Shown one piece after another: positions 33,761-42,778 of a stretch of DNA of 64,000 nt; the first letter of the stretch is position 1, and every line of letters begins with the position of its first letter. The translations under genes and the position numbers were made by a program. Location of the stretch: assembly GCA_022452285.1 (NCBI GenBank), contig JAKUNG010000016.1, positions 1 to 64,000 on the forward strand. Direction: 5' to 3'. Source of the DNA: Terriglobia bacterium (GTDB lineage Bacteria > Acidobacteriota > Terriglobia > Versatilivoradales > Versatilivoraceae). Under the pieces are notes generated by a model. The model worked only from the letters and a program-made list of their open reading frames with translations, was not told where the DNA came from and did not search any database.

Positions 33761-34888
33761 ATGAAAATTGAGCCATTGTTGTCTCCAGAAAAGTTTGTTT
33801 GTTTGGAAGGACTGAGTCATCTATGCACTGGTGGGGAAGGGCCATGGCTCAAAAGCCATAACCAAATTTACAATCAGTTTTCTAAATTAAAGAGTTCGGG
33901 GTCTCGAGGACGTCAAGAGATTGTGCAAGTCAGCAATTCTTGTAGGAGGAAAATAGCCCAGCTATGGCAGGTTCCCTACCAGCGAATAGCCTTTATGCCT
34001 TCAGCAACTGAGGGAATGAATTGGCTAGCAAGAGGTTTAGATTGGCGGGAAGGTGACAATTTAGTTACCCCCTACTTAGAGTTTCCCTCAGTTGCACATG
34101 CTTGGAGACAAATCGAAAAAAAGGGAATTAGAGTTAAACGAGTTCCTGCTAGAAATTGGATTACACGAGAACAGGATTTATTATCAGCAATAGATGAACG
34201 AACACGTTTATTGGCTGTAAGCCAAGTTAGTTTCTATACTGGACAGTGCTTAAACATTGCCCGATTAGCGGACCAAACCTCTCGTAAAGGTGTTTTACTG
34301 GCTGTTGATGCAACTCACTCTTCTGGTGTAATTCAAGTGCCTGCTGGGTTAACCGATTTATGTCTTAGTAGTTCATATAAATGGATGTTAGGCACCCATG
34401 GAGTTGCACCTTGTTATCTAAGTTCGAACGCTGAAAATCAACTGACAGAATCTTCTTTTGGTTGGCATAATCTTATAAGTTGGCCTAATGACCAAATGGA
34501 ATTTAAACCAGTGGTTGAGATTAGACCGATGCCTGAAAAACTTGAACCAGGAAATCCTAGCTTAATTTCAGTGATGTTTTTGAATAATTCCTTAGATTTA
34601 ATCTTGAAAATTGGAATAGACCGTATCCAAGAGCACGCCCGCCAACTTTCAGCACTTATAGCTAATGGTTTAGAGAGTTTTAGACAGCAAGTTATTACAC
34701 CCTCGGAAACATCAGCTCGATCTGGAAACACCTCATTTTTGACCAAAAATCCTAAGGCAGTTCAGGACCATTTAAATGCTAAAAATGTTTTAGTCTGGGG
34801 AGAGTTGGGAAGAGTGCGTGTGTCAGGTCACTTTTTTAATGGTCAAGAGGATGTTGAAAAGTTTTTAAATGCTCTTTCAGATTGGTAA
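33761..34888 (+). CDS. Class V aminotransferase-fold PLP enzyme
   Basis: This PLP enzyme of the class V fold (isopenicillin-N epimerase/cysteine-desulfurase-like) has the cofactor aspartate in LLAVDATHSSGV and the Schiff-base lysine in LSSSYKWMLGTHG. The glycine-rich and arginine sites near the C-terminus (LGRVRVSGHFFN) are normal. No scaffold or sulfur-transfer partner is adjacent and the cysteine loop of desulfurases is not evident, so a desulfurase role is unlikely. The substrate is unknown. It sits between the dipeptidase and the CinA-like gene, 30 bases before the latter's preferred start; the three are probably cotranscribed. Confidence 0.82.
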   Translation: MKIEPLLSPEKFVCLEGLSHLCTGGEGPWLKSHNQIYNQFSKLKSSGSRGRQEIVQVSNSCRRKIAQLWQVPYQRIAFMPSATEGMNWLARGLDWREGDNLVTPYLEFPSVAHAWRQIEKKGIRVKRVPARNWITREQDLLSAIDERTRLLAVSQVSFYTGQCLNIARLADQTSRKGVLLAVDATHSSGVIQVPAGLTDLCLSSSYKWMLGTHGVAPCYLSSNAENQLTESSFGWHNLISWPNDQMEFKPVVEIRPMPEKLEPGNPSLISVMFLNNSLDLILKIGIDRIQEHARQLSALIANGLESFRQQVITPSETSARSGNTSFLTKNPKAVQDHLNAKNVLVWGELGRVRVSGHFFNGQEDVEKFLNALSDW

Positions 34889-34918
34889 ACTGAAACAATG
34901 AGAGTTTTAAAAGGAAAA

Positions 34919-36271
34919 ATGAAAAAACCCATATTTATAGTCTTATTATTGTTAGTTTCTCTTTGCTGGGAAAAAGAAGATCTTATCATTGCACGGCCTC
35001 TTAAAAATTCTTTGGGTCTAGCTCAAAACCCTAAAACTCTTAATTATTTCTTAGTTATAACTGGAAGTGAGGTCCTCCGTGGAATTTATGCCGACGGCCA
35101 TACGAAATTCTTAACCCAAACTCTTAGTCCATTAGGCTATCGATGTGTTGGTTCTTTAAGCGTTGGAGATGTTGAAGAAGATCTCTTAAAAGCACTCAGT
35201 TTTGGTAGAAAACGAGCTCCTTTAGTAATTACAACTGGGGGTCTAGGTCCTACTGTACAAGACATCACAGGTAAAGTAATTGCTAAATTTACTGGGATTG
35301 GCCTAAAAGAACACTCTGAAGTTTTGCTAGACTTAAAAAGGAGATTTGGTGGTCTTTCAGGAATACTTCGACCAGTTATACGAGGTCAAGCGCTAACTCC
35401 AGTTAGAGGAACATATATGCCAAATCCTAATGGAACAGCTGTGGGACTAGTTTTTGAGAGCGATCACTATTCTATAGTGGCTTTGCCAGGACCACCTCGT
35501 GAACTCCAACCTATGGTTAAAAATGAACTTATACCCTTACTATCTAAAAAGTACGGGCTCCGAACGGTGGGTCACTCTATCACTATGAGGTTTGCAGGTA
35601 TCGGTCAATCAAGTATTGATCGGATAATACGTGAAAAATTAGTTTCACCTAGCGATTTAATGATTTGGTCATCATTTAATGCAAATCGAGTTGACATCAC
35701 ATTTTCTCTCCCAGGAAATACAAAACAGGATATGCAACGTCTCAAGAAACTGGAAGACAATTTATTAAAGTATACGAGTAATTATATGTATTCTGATAAA
35801 GGCCTTTCTTTGGAACAAAATATCTTTAAGTTGCTAAAAGAACAAAAATCTTCTCTCATAATTAGTGAGATTGCAACTAGTGGTGAACTTTCATCAAGTC
35901 TTATACAAGCTGATCCAACTTCAAGATATTTAAAAGGTTCCTATGTAGCTGGAAACTCTCAGATGATGCATCAATTACTAGATGACAACTCTGATTTTAA
36001 GGAAGATGATTTGAGTGAAAATGTGGTTTATCAAATGGCAGAGCTACTTGCAAATAAGAAAAAAGCCAATTGGATTCTGGTAGTTGGTTCTGTGAGTAAA
36101 AATAAAGATGAATCAGAATCTGTTTGGATAGCTGTTGGTTCAATAAAAAAAGGATTTATCACTCAAAAAATTGGAGTGCGCAAGGGCAGGAGGCTAAGAC
36201 AGGATCGCTTGGTAACCCATGCTTTAGATTTACTTCGAAAAGAACTGTCAGAATACTCTTCCAGAAGATGA
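34919..36271 (+). CDS. Exported CinA-like protein with degenerate C-terminal domain
   Basis: The N-terminal half is a MoCF/CinA domain (LVITGSEVLRGIYADGHTKF, VITTGGLGPTVQDITG, VALPGPPRELQPM). The C-terminal half aligns in position with the NMN deamidase (PncC) domain, but ESCTGG is replaced by SEIATSGE and TGIAGP by VGSVSKN, so deamidase activity is unlikely. The sequence starts with a clear signal peptide (KKPIFIVLLLLVSLCW), placing a normally cytosolic family outside the inner membrane. ATG 34919 is chosen because AAGGA lies just upstream; ATG 34898 is in frame. It follows the class V aminotransferase closely. Confidence 0.8.
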   Translation: MKKPIFIVLLLLVSLCWEKEDLIIARPLKNSLGLAQNPKTLNYFLVITGSEVLRGIYADGHTKFLTQTLSPLGYRCVGSLSVGDVEEDLLKALSFGRKRAPLVITTGGLGPTVQDITGKVIAKFTGIGLKEHSEVLLDLKRRFGGLSGILRPVIRGQALTPVRGTYMPNPNGTAVGLVFESDHYSIVALPGPPRELQPMVKNELIPLLSKKYGLRTVGHSITMRFAGIGQSSIDRIIREKLVSPSDLMIWSSFNANRVDITFSLPGNTKQDMQRLKKLEDNLLKYTSNYMYSDKGLSLEQNIFKLLKEQKSSLIISEIATSGELSSSLIQADPTSRYLKGSYVAGNSQMMHQLLDDNSDFKEDDLSENVVYQMAELLANKKKANWILVVGSVSKNKDESESVWIAVGSIKKGFITQKIGVRKGRRLRQDRLVTHALDLLRKELSEYSSRR

Positions 36272-36370
36272 AAGATTTTAGTTAGTAATGGAATCTTAAT
36301 AGAAAGTTTTTAATCATTTTTTGTGGTCTATTCCCGGCTATTTATAAGTTAAAAAGTTGGTGAGTCATAA

Positions 36371-36967
36371 ATGGAAATCTCAAGAAAAAGTAATCTTAAA
36401 AAATTAGCAATTTTAATTGTGATAATTGTCTTATTAGTAAGCTTAGTTTATTACTATAATGAGATTACCCAACGGATTACATCAGGTAAGAAAGAGATTC
36501 ACCTTCTAGATCCTTCTTTGCGCCAATCAGTTCGCGCTTTTAAATTTGAAACTGAGCGAGCTATAAAGGAAGTAAAGGACTTTACTGGGAATGTGGTGGT
36601 GGTTTATGTATGGGCTAGCTGGTGTCCTCCCTGTGTGGAAGGAATTCCTAGTTTGATATCATTGGTTAAAAAATTCGAGAATATACAGGTGAAATTTTTC
36701 GGATTAAGTGTTGATAATGATGGTTGGGAGGACATTAGACCGTTTCTAAAGAATCATCCGGATATTAACTATACAATTGCTATACCTTATCCTAAGCCAG
36801 ACTTCCAATTTGAAACCATTGTTGATCTCAAGCCGCTTGGACAAGTAGCCGCTCTACCCACTTTTTTTGTAATTGACCAAAATGGGAAATTAGCTGGCAA
36901 GTTTGTAGGTGCTGGACACCTCTTAGACGTTGAAATTTTGATTAATAAACTCATTGAGAGAAATTGA
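36371..36967 (+). CDS. TlpA/ResA-like membrane-anchored thioredoxin
   Basis: This 198-residue protein has a basic N-terminus and one membrane segment (about 12-29), then a thioredoxin fold with the redox pair Cys85-Cys88 in WASWCPPC and a cis-proline loop in AALPTFFVID. It should sit in the periplasm as an anchored thiol-disulfide reductase, as in cytochrome c maturation or cysteine reduction. No Ccm genes are near. It converges with the PfkB kinase after 48 bases. A short 8-base direct repeat (ACGTTCTT) lies in that gap. Confidence 0.87.
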   Translation: MEISRKSNLKKLAILIVIIVLLVSLVYYYNEITQRITSGKKEIHLLDPSLRQSVRAFKFETERAIKEVKDFTGNVVVVYVWASWCPPCVEGIPSLISLVKKFENIQVKFFGLSVDNDGWEDIRPFLKNHPDINYTIAIPYPKPDFQFETIVDLKPLGQVAALPTFFVIDQNGKLAGKFVGAGHLLDVEILINKLIERN

Positions 36968-37015
36968 TAAAACGTTCTTTTAAATTTCAGGACGTTCTTA
37001 ATAAGTGACAACGCT

Positions 37016-38053
37016 TTAACACTCCACTAGCCTTGTAACACTCTGAAGATTTGGAAAGGCTGGTGCTGCTCCAACTTTCGTGCATGTCAAGGCACCTGCA
37101 GAATTAGCAAAAAGCCCAATTCGACGAAGATCTTGTCGATTATATCTTTCCAATTCCTTATTATTTTTCTTTAAACAGTAAAGTAGTCCTGCCACAAAGG
37201 CATCACCAGCACCGGTTGTATCTTTATTCTTGATCTTGAGTCCCTTGATTCTGACTTGTGTCTGTTTATTAATCAGTAAAGCACCATCATCACCTAAAGT
37301 TAGTGCTGCTAGTTTTATTCCTTTTTTTTCTAACAAAGACCAGCTCTTTTTAAATGAATGTCCAGGAAAAAGAAAATTCCATTCTGCTAGATTTACCTTT
37401 AGAACATGACACAATCTTAGAGTAGAAATAATTTCTTTTTTTGCTTTTTTTCGGTTCGGCCATAGTTCTAGACGAAGATTAGGGTCAAATGAGATTATGA
37501 GTTTATTCTGACGTGCTCTTGAAATAGCTGTAAGAGTTGCCGAACGTGACGGTTCGTTAATCAGTGAGATAGATCCGAAGTGTAAAAACCTAGACTCATT
37601 TGGAAAAGAATGAGGGATGTTGTTGGGATTTAAAAGTTCATCAGCTCCAGGTGTTCCATAGAATAAGAACCCTTGAGCTTCATCAGGATGATTTGTAATG
37701 AATGCCAAACGGGTAGGAGCACCTTTATGTAAAGAAAAGTAAGTTAAATCAACTTTTACATCCTTTAATGTTTTTTGGAGATACTGACCAAAAATATCAT
37801 CACCGGCCTTTCCTATAAATCCAGAATGAACTCCAAGCCGACTAAGTGCCACTGCTACATTAGCTGGTGCCCCGCCTGGAGCCATTTTTAACCGTTGAGT
37901 TTTTAACAATTCAGAGTGAGGAGGAGTGGGTAGAAAATCAACAAGTAATTCTCCAAGACAAAAAATCTCAGGAGAATTCTGTTGATTATTTGTGGCTGCA
38001 TCTTTATTAGTTATTTTTGAAGTTTTCCGGCGTATGATGGGAAATTTTATCAT
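37016..38053 (-). CDS. PfkB-family carbohydrate kinase (fructokinase-like)
   Basis: A 345-residue ribokinase/PfkB-family sugar kinase. GGAPANVAVAL at 60-70 and the C-terminal signature with catalytic Asp284 in DTTGAGDAFVAG are complete, and SFDPNLRLELWP is the form seen in bacterial fructokinases, so fructose phosphorylation is inferred. The first ~28 residues are an extra basic and Asn/Gln-rich tail; a later start is not offered by a nearby ATG. It faces queF divergently across 218 bases. Confidence 0.85.
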   Translation of the reverse strand: MIKFPIIRRKTSKITNKDAATNNQQNSPEIFCLGELLVDFLPTPPHSELLKTQRLKMAPGGAPANVAVALSRLGVHSGFIGKAGDDIFGQYLQKTLKDVKVDLTYFSLHKGAPTRLAFITNHPDEAQGFLFYGTPGADELLNPNNIPHSFPNESRFLHFGSISLINEPSRSATLTAISRARQNKLIISFDPNLRLELWPNRKKAKKEIISTLRLCHVLKVNLAEWNFLFPGHSFKKSWSLLEKKGIKLAALTLGDDGALLINKQTQVRIKGLKIKNKDTTGAGDAFVAGLLYCLKKNNKELERYNRQDLRRIGLFANSAGALTCTKVGAAPAFPNLQSVTRLVEC

Positions 38054-38271
38054 TTCAAGTTACAGTCTATAGTCGTTGGAACAGCTTTGATTATGTGAGA
38101 TCCTGGCTTAGGGTTTTAGCAAAAAAAGATGATTTTTGAACAACCTAAACGTGAATTAGACTCATACCTTTATAATATTATTTAGTTAGATTTTACTTTA
38201 GATCTTGATTCCAATAAGAAAAAAAAGATAGATTGTAGGTTAGTTATTAATTTAAAGTTTTTAAAATTACT

Positions 38272-38652
38272 ATGTCAAATTATACAGAAGACCATGCGAA
38301 ATCAGGTATTGAAACGGAACTTCCCCAGCTTACAGTCTGGCCTAATCAATTTAGACAGTATGAAATAACAATCCAAGTTCCAGAATTTTCTTCTATCTGC
38401 CCTAAGACCCAACTGCCAGATTTTGGTACAGTTACCCTGACTTATGTTCCAAACAAAGTTTGTCTTGAACTGAAGTCTTTCAAATACTACATTATTGGAT
38501 ATAGAAATCTCGGGATTTTTTATGAGAATGCAGTTAATAGAATTTTAAGAGATGTAGTTTCGGCATGTGAACCTACTTCCGCCTCTGTATGTGGGGAGTT
38601 TAATTTTAGGGGAGGAATGAAGAGTATCATTAAAGCATCTTATCCTTCTTAG
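38272..38652 (+). CDS. queF: NADPH-dependent 7-cyano-7-deazaguanine reductase QueF
   Basis: Type I QueF, which reduces preQ0 to preQ1 in queuosine biosynthesis. The catalytic Cys43 and Asp50 are in SSICPKTQLPDFG, and the QueF motif appears as ELKSFKYY. Glu85 is present in GIFYENAVNRI, but the residue before it, usually His (His96 in Bacillus subtilis QueF), is Tyr84. The 126-residue length fits the short type. No preQ1 riboswitch is recognisable upstream and no queCDE genes are in the window. There is no ribosome site of note before the ATG. Confidence 0.9.
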   Translation: MSNYTEDHAKSGIETELPQLTVWPNQFRQYEITIQVPEFSSICPKTQLPDFGTVTLTYVPNKVCLELKSFKYYIIGYRNLGIFYENAVNRILRDVVSACEPTSASVCGEFNFRGGMKSIIKASYPS

Positions 38653-38771
38653 TGAGGTGATTTAGACAAGCCTGTCGTATAACTCAAACAATTTTTCTTA
38701 TATCGTTTTGCAAGTTTACAAATCTAAATTAAGTTTGGTTGATTGACTAAGACATTCATGTTATTTTTTGC

Positions 38772-38800
38772 TTGATAGCTGAATTATGGCATGGTAGATT
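38772..38800 (+). promoter_or_regulatory. Possible promoter of the ferredoxin gene
   Basis: TTGATA and TAGATT are spaced by 17 bases, about 100 bases before the ferredoxin start. The match is moderate, and the AT-rich context makes chance matches common. Confidence 0.3.
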
Positions 38801-38846
38801 GCAAATTTGATAGTCGGTAATTTTTATGGAATGTTCTTAGCTTAGC

Positions 38847-38880
38847 GTTAACTTAATATCCACGTTAACTTAATATCCAC
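38847..38880. repeat. Perfect 17-base tandem duplication before ferredoxin
   Basis: GTTAACTTAATATCCAC occurs twice head to tail with no mismatch, immediately before the AAGGAG ribosome site (38881-38886). It lengthens the leader by 17 bases. It may be a recent slippage event or a duplicated binding site. Confidence 0.9.
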
Positions 38881-38896
38881 AAGGAGAAATTCAAAA

Positions 38897-39157
38897 ATGG
38901 TTTATGTGATAGCTGAACCCTGCATTGGAACAAAAGATACAGCGTGTGTTGATGTTTGCCCGGTAGACTGTATTCACCCTAAAACAGATGAAGATGACTT
39001 TGAGGATGCAGAGATGTTGTACATAGATCCTGACGAATGTATTGATTGTAACGCCTGTGTGCCAGCCTGCCCAGTCTCTGCAATTTTTGCAGTGGAAGAC
39101 CTTCCAGAAAAATGGGCTTCTTTTGAAGAGACTAATGCAGAGTGGTACAATAAGTAA
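38897..39157 (+). CDS. FdxA-type ferredoxin with two Fe-S clusters
   Basis: This 86-residue acidic ferredoxin has cysteines at 9, 17, 21 and 25 (first site, Cx7Cx3CP) and 48, 51, 54 and 58 (CxxCxxCxxxCP), the pattern of 7Fe/8Fe bacterial ferredoxins such as FdxA. A loop rich in Asp/Glu lies between the sites. It works as a small soluble electron carrier. It has an excellent AAGGAG ribosome site. It converges with the cysteine-synthase-family gene after 34 bases. No dedicated partner is adjacent. Confidence 0.93.
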   Translation: MVYVIAEPCIGTKDTACVDVCPVDCIHPKTDEDDFEDAEMLYIDPDECIDCNACVPACPVSAIFAVEDLPEKWASFEETNAEWYNK

Positions 39158-39191
39158 GTGAATGGAAAAATATAGAGTGTAGTATTGGTTT

Positions 39192-40181
39192 TCAACTTTC
39201 CTGTGTTGAAAATAGTGTAGTACTAAGATATTTTAAGCCACTATCACAAACTAAAAAACCAATTGTAGCCCCTACTTCTTTGGTTCTCAAAAGATGAATA
39301 GCAGCTGCTAGATTTGCCCCAGTAGAGAACCCTCCAAAAATCCCTTCTTCAGAAGCAAGCAACTGAGTTGCTTCTATTGCTTCTTGGTCATGTACTTCAA
39401 GGTAGCCTGTTACTAAGTTCTTTTCTAGAAGGGAAAGGTGTGACATGCCATAGCCACCCCCTTGAATTTTATGACTTATTTGGCTTACAACTTTTTTAGA
39501 TAGTGCTGCTCCTCCAGCAGGTTCTACGACATAGGCACGGATATCCGGGCTTTTCTTTCTCAAGTAGCGACTTACTCCGGTAAAAGATCCTGCCGAACCA
39601 ACAAAGTCAACAAAAACTTCAATTGCACCCTTAGATTGTTCCCAAAGTTCTGGCCCTGTATATCTTTCATGAGCTAGCACATTGGAAATTAGTTCAAATT
39701 GATTTGCTCGAAATGCTTCATGTGTAGTGACTAATCTTTTGGTTTCTAGTTCAACTAGCTCAAGATCAGCTCCAGAGACCTGTTGAGGATGTGAATCAGA
39801 GGCTTGATCCACCAGTACAACTTCTGCGCCAAGTGCAGTCATCATTTGAGCACGTTCAATAGTATTTCCTCGAGACATTACAGCTATAAAAGGGTGTCCA
39901 AGAGCACGGCATACGATAGCTAGTCCAGTTCCAGTATTACCACTAGTTAGCTCAACTACTGTTTGACCTGGTTTTAGCAAACCTTCTTTTCGAGCTGTCT
40001 GAATCATTTCTAAAGCAACCCGATCTTTTTTGCTAAATCCTGGATTAAAAAATTCCAATTTAGCTAATAATTTTCCAGAGAGATTCAAGACTTTTGATAA
40101 TTGTCGTAGTTCTACTAATGGCGTATTACCAATAGTTTCTATAACTGAAGACATCAATGGTAGATTAGTTAATTTTCTCAT
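39192..40181 (-). CDS. Cysteine synthase family PLP enzyme
   Basis: A fold-type II PLP enzyme of the CysK/CBS family. IGNTPLVEL begins the domain, the PLP lysine lies in NPGFSKKDR (commonly NPxxSVKDR) and the phosphate/substrate loop is TSGNTGTGLA. A GSAGSFTGVSRYLR segment gives the second glycine-rich loop. It could make cysteine from O-acetylserine or act on a related substrate; the divergent lysine-loop sequence leaves this open. ATG 40181 is chosen because AGGGGA lies 6 bases upstream, against a TTG at 40199. No serine acetyltransferase is nearby. Confidence 0.85.
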   Translation of the reverse strand: MRKLTNLPLMSSVIETIGNTPLVELRQLSKVLNLSGKLLAKLEFFNPGFSKKDRVALEMIQTARKEGLLKPGQTVVELTSGNTGTGLAIVCRALGHPFIAVMSRGNTIERAQMMTALGAEVVLVDQASDSHPQQVSGADLELVELETKRLVTTHEAFRANQFELISNVLAHERYTGPELWEQSKGAIEVFVDFVGSAGSFTGVSRYLRKKSPDIRAYVVEPAGGAALSKKVVSQISHKIQGGGYGMSHLSLLEKNLVTGYLEVHDQEAIEATQLLASEEGIFGGFSTGANLAAAIHLLRTKEVGATIGFLVCDSGLKYLSTTLFSTQES

Positions 40182-40375
40182 AGCATTTCCCCTCATCAAA
40201 TTAAACTGTACTATATACCTTAGAATTGCTTAGCAAAGTTGGTATTCCATCAAAATCTATTAGGTTTGATTTTAGTAATTCCCTGTTCTTGTCGCTTGGC
40301 TTCCTGCTATTTTAAATAGTTTACTTTAATAAAAGTTAGCCTGATGAAACTCTATTTATAGAAGAACAAATGAAA

Positions 40376-41323
40376 TTACACATGGTCAATTTGGGAAAAG
40401 TGATCCGCGGTGGCAATATGTTCCGGTTCTATAGTGAGATTTTTCTCTAATGATTTGACCATAGTAATGGCATGAGTTCGAGGTTGTATTTTAAATAATG
40501 ATCGTATTACTGGTTCATCGGGAAGCCAGCCTCCTACTCTATAGAACCCTTTTTCTCTTGCGAACTTAATAATGAGTCCAAACAGTTTTTCGAGAAGATC
40601 AGAGAGATGTTGATTGACTGCAAAGTCACTTATTTGCAGGTCATTACCAACTCTAGTAAGTCTGACGTATCCTAAATTTTGATTTGGAAATTTTTTTAAC
40701 CAGTAGAATTCATCATTAGGCTGTTTTGAAATTAAGAATTCCCAATAAGTTAAGGGACGGGAAATTCCCAAGGGAATAAAGTTATGATAGCTAGAGTAAA
40801 TTTGATTAAGTTTTTCCAAAACATTAGTTGGCGAAAATCTTTCTAAGTTCCAATTAAAAGACTTTGAGGTTGTTCTAGTGTCATTGACTATTAACCATGA
40901 TTCCCAAGAAGGACATTGAAGATAGCCAATTTTGGAATAGTATTGTGGGGGAATATCGGAGTACAGTGAACTTATTTTAGCACCCTTTTGTTTTTGTTCT
41001 TTTTCTACCCAAAGTATTAATTGTTTTGCAAAACCTTTTCGTCTAAATAGAGGTAAAGTATGGACCGAACCAATTGAAATTCCAGTAATTTCCTCTCCCT
41101 TAAAGTAATAACTCAAAGGATAGCATCCAAGTGAGACAACGACTTGACCATTTAAACATCCTGCATACCATTTGGCTCGGTTATGTTTGGTAGACTTTAG
41201 TCTAAGTTGTACGTGTTCTTCCATGGAAGGAGCCATTTTCCAAAATTCAAATTCAAAGATATTTCGGTAAATTTGAATCCTTTCTTCTAAAGATGCAGGG
41301 TGTACATCAAGCTTATTAGTCAT
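40376..41323 (-). CDS. GNAT-family N-acetyltransferase
   Basis: The N-terminal half is a GNAT domain with the acetyl-CoA pyrophosphate loop in LPLFRRKGFAKQLI and strand segment ISIGSVHTL before it. The C-terminal half (about 160-315) has a second, GNAT-like segment, suggesting a tandem Eis-like arrangement. The acceptor is unknown. ATG 41323 is preferred over an in-frame TTG at 41335. It is divergent from the KdgK-type gene over about 310 bases. Confidence 0.7.
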   Translation of the reverse strand: MTNKLDVHPASLEERIQIYRNIFEFEFWKMAPSMEEHVQLRLKSTKHNRAKWYAGCLNGQVVVSLGCYPLSYYFKGEEITGISIGSVHTLPLFRRKGFAKQLILWVEKEQKQKGAKISSLYSDIPPQYYSKIGYLQCPSWESWLIVNDTRTTSKSFNWNLERFSPTNVLEKLNQIYSSYHNFIPLGISRPLTYWEFLISKQPNDEFYWLKKFPNQNLGYVRLTRVGNDLQISDFAVNQHLSDLLEKLFGLIIKFAREKGFYRVGGWLPDEPVIRSLFKIQPRTHAITMVKSLEKNLTIEPEHIATADHFSQIDHV

Positions 41324-41335
41324 AGGTTTTCTCAA

Positions 41336-41637
41336 GAAAAATTTTATTTCAAAACAAGAATTTATTACTACTTAGTTTATTTAGTGTATATCATAAAAAT
41401 AGCCCTTTTAAATTTAAAAGACAGGATTAAGTTGCCCTCACCTTAAAGTTGACTGAAAATTTAATTATCTTATGTTCTCTTAGTTTGAAATGTCAGCTGT
41501 TTTATGACAGGAAAAGATTTAACAAAAAATATTGTTAGTTGAACTACTAGATTGTGTTAGCCATTAACAATCTTTGGAAGCTGGAGCTATGGTTGGGATT
41601 CTTTTAATTTGACAGTAAAAATATAAAGGAGTCAACG
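41336..41637. other. Divergent gap before the KdgK-like gene
   Basis: This 302-base AT-rich region contains no supported gene. A possible plus-strand promoter is TTGACT at 41449-41454, a 16-base spacer and TATGTT at 41471-41476. At its right end AAAGGAG (41625-41631) is the ribosome site of the TTG-initiated kinase. Confidence 0.4.
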
Positions 41638-42729
41638 TTGAAAATTAGATCAAAATCAGAATGTCGTTGGGATCAGTTAAGTCTAGGTGAAGTTATGTTG
41701 AGATTGGATCCTGGTTTCAGTCGTATTTCCACAGCACGATCTTTTCAAGTTTGGGAAGGTGGAGGTGAATATAATGTAGCTCGAGGATTGAAGCGCTGTT
41801 TTGATCTGGATTCTGCTGTTGTTACAGCTTTTGCTGATAATGCAGTGGGGCGGCTTTTACAGGATCTTATTTATCAAGGTGGAGTTGATCAATCCCTTGT
41901 ACTGTGGTTGTCCTATGATGGAGTTGGTCGCCAGATTCGTAATGGTCTAAACTTTACCGAGCGAGGTTTTGGAGTTAGAGGGGCACTTGGATGTTCAGAT
42001 CGAGGAAATACTGCTATGGCTCATCTTAAACCAAGGGATATTGACTGGGAAAAGATTTTTGGATATGAGGGAGTTAGGTGGTTTCATACTGGTGGTATTT
42101 ACGCTGCTGTTTCTGAAAATTCACCATTAGTTATTAAGGAAGCAATGAAAGTAGCTAAAAGGTATGGCACAGTAATCTCTTATGATTTAAATTATAGAGA
42201 ATCACTTTGGAAAGGTATTGGAGGCAAAAAGAAAGCACAACAAGTAAATCGTGAAATTGCTCCATATGTCGATGTAATGTTAGGAAATGAAGAGGACTTT
42301 ATTTCATCTTTGGGATTTACGGTTGATAATACTGACGAGAATTTTTCTAAATTAGATGTCACGAATTTTAAACGAATGATTAAACAAGTAGTTCATACTT
42401 TTCCTAATTTCAAGGTTGTGGCTACGACGTTAAGAAATGCTAAAACTGCTACATCTAATGATTGGGGAGCTATTTGTTATTCCGAAGGGGAATTTTATCA
42501 AGCAGTTTTTCGAGAAGATTTAGAAATTTTAGACAGAGTTGGAGGAGGAGATTCTTTTGCTTCTGGATTGATTTATGGTTTTCTAATGGACAAAGGTGCT
42601 AAATGGGCAGTTGATTGTGGAGCGGCACACGGTGCTTTAGCTATGACTACTCCAGGGGATACTTCTATGGTAACTATTTCTGAAGTTGAAAAGGTAATGA
42701 AAGGAAGCAGTGCTAGAGTTAGTAGATAA
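41638..42729 (+). CDS. PfkB-family kinase, 2-dehydro-3-deoxygluconokinase-like
   Basis: This 363-residue sugar kinase begins at TTG, supported by a near-perfect AAAGGAG six bases upstream. The N-terminal GGGEYNVARGLKR and the catalytic DRVGGGDSFASG are the PfkB signatures. The LRLDPGF and ARSFQVWEGGGEYNVA segments resemble KdgK-type kinases that phosphorylate 2-keto-3-deoxygluconate (uronate or Entner-Doudoroff routes). No aldolase or isomerase partner is in the window, so substrate assignment is by likeness only. Confidence 0.82.
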   Translation: MKIRSKSECRWDQLSLGEVMLRLDPGFSRISTARSFQVWEGGGEYNVARGLKRCFDLDSAVVTAFADNAVGRLLQDLIYQGGVDQSLVLWLSYDGVGRQIRNGLNFTERGFGVRGALGCSDRGNTAMAHLKPRDIDWEKIFGYEGVRWFHTGGIYAAVSENSPLVIKEAMKVAKRYGTVISYDLNYRESLWKGIGGKKKAQQVNREIAPYVDVMLGNEEDFISSLGFTVDNTDENFSKLDVTNFKRMIKQVVHTFPNFKVVATTLRNAKTATSNDWGAICYSEGEFYQAVFREDLEILDRVGGGDSFASGLIYGFLMDKGAKWAVDCGAAHGALAMTTPGDTSMVTISEVEKVMKGSSARVSR

Positions 42730-42778
42730 TAGGTTTTTCCTCATAAAAAGTACTTGTTCCGAGATTTGCCTTGGGTAT

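Noticed and set aside
38101..38271. preQ1 riboswitch upstream of queF
   Set aside because: The preQ1-I core hairpin and A-rich tail pattern are not present in the gap.
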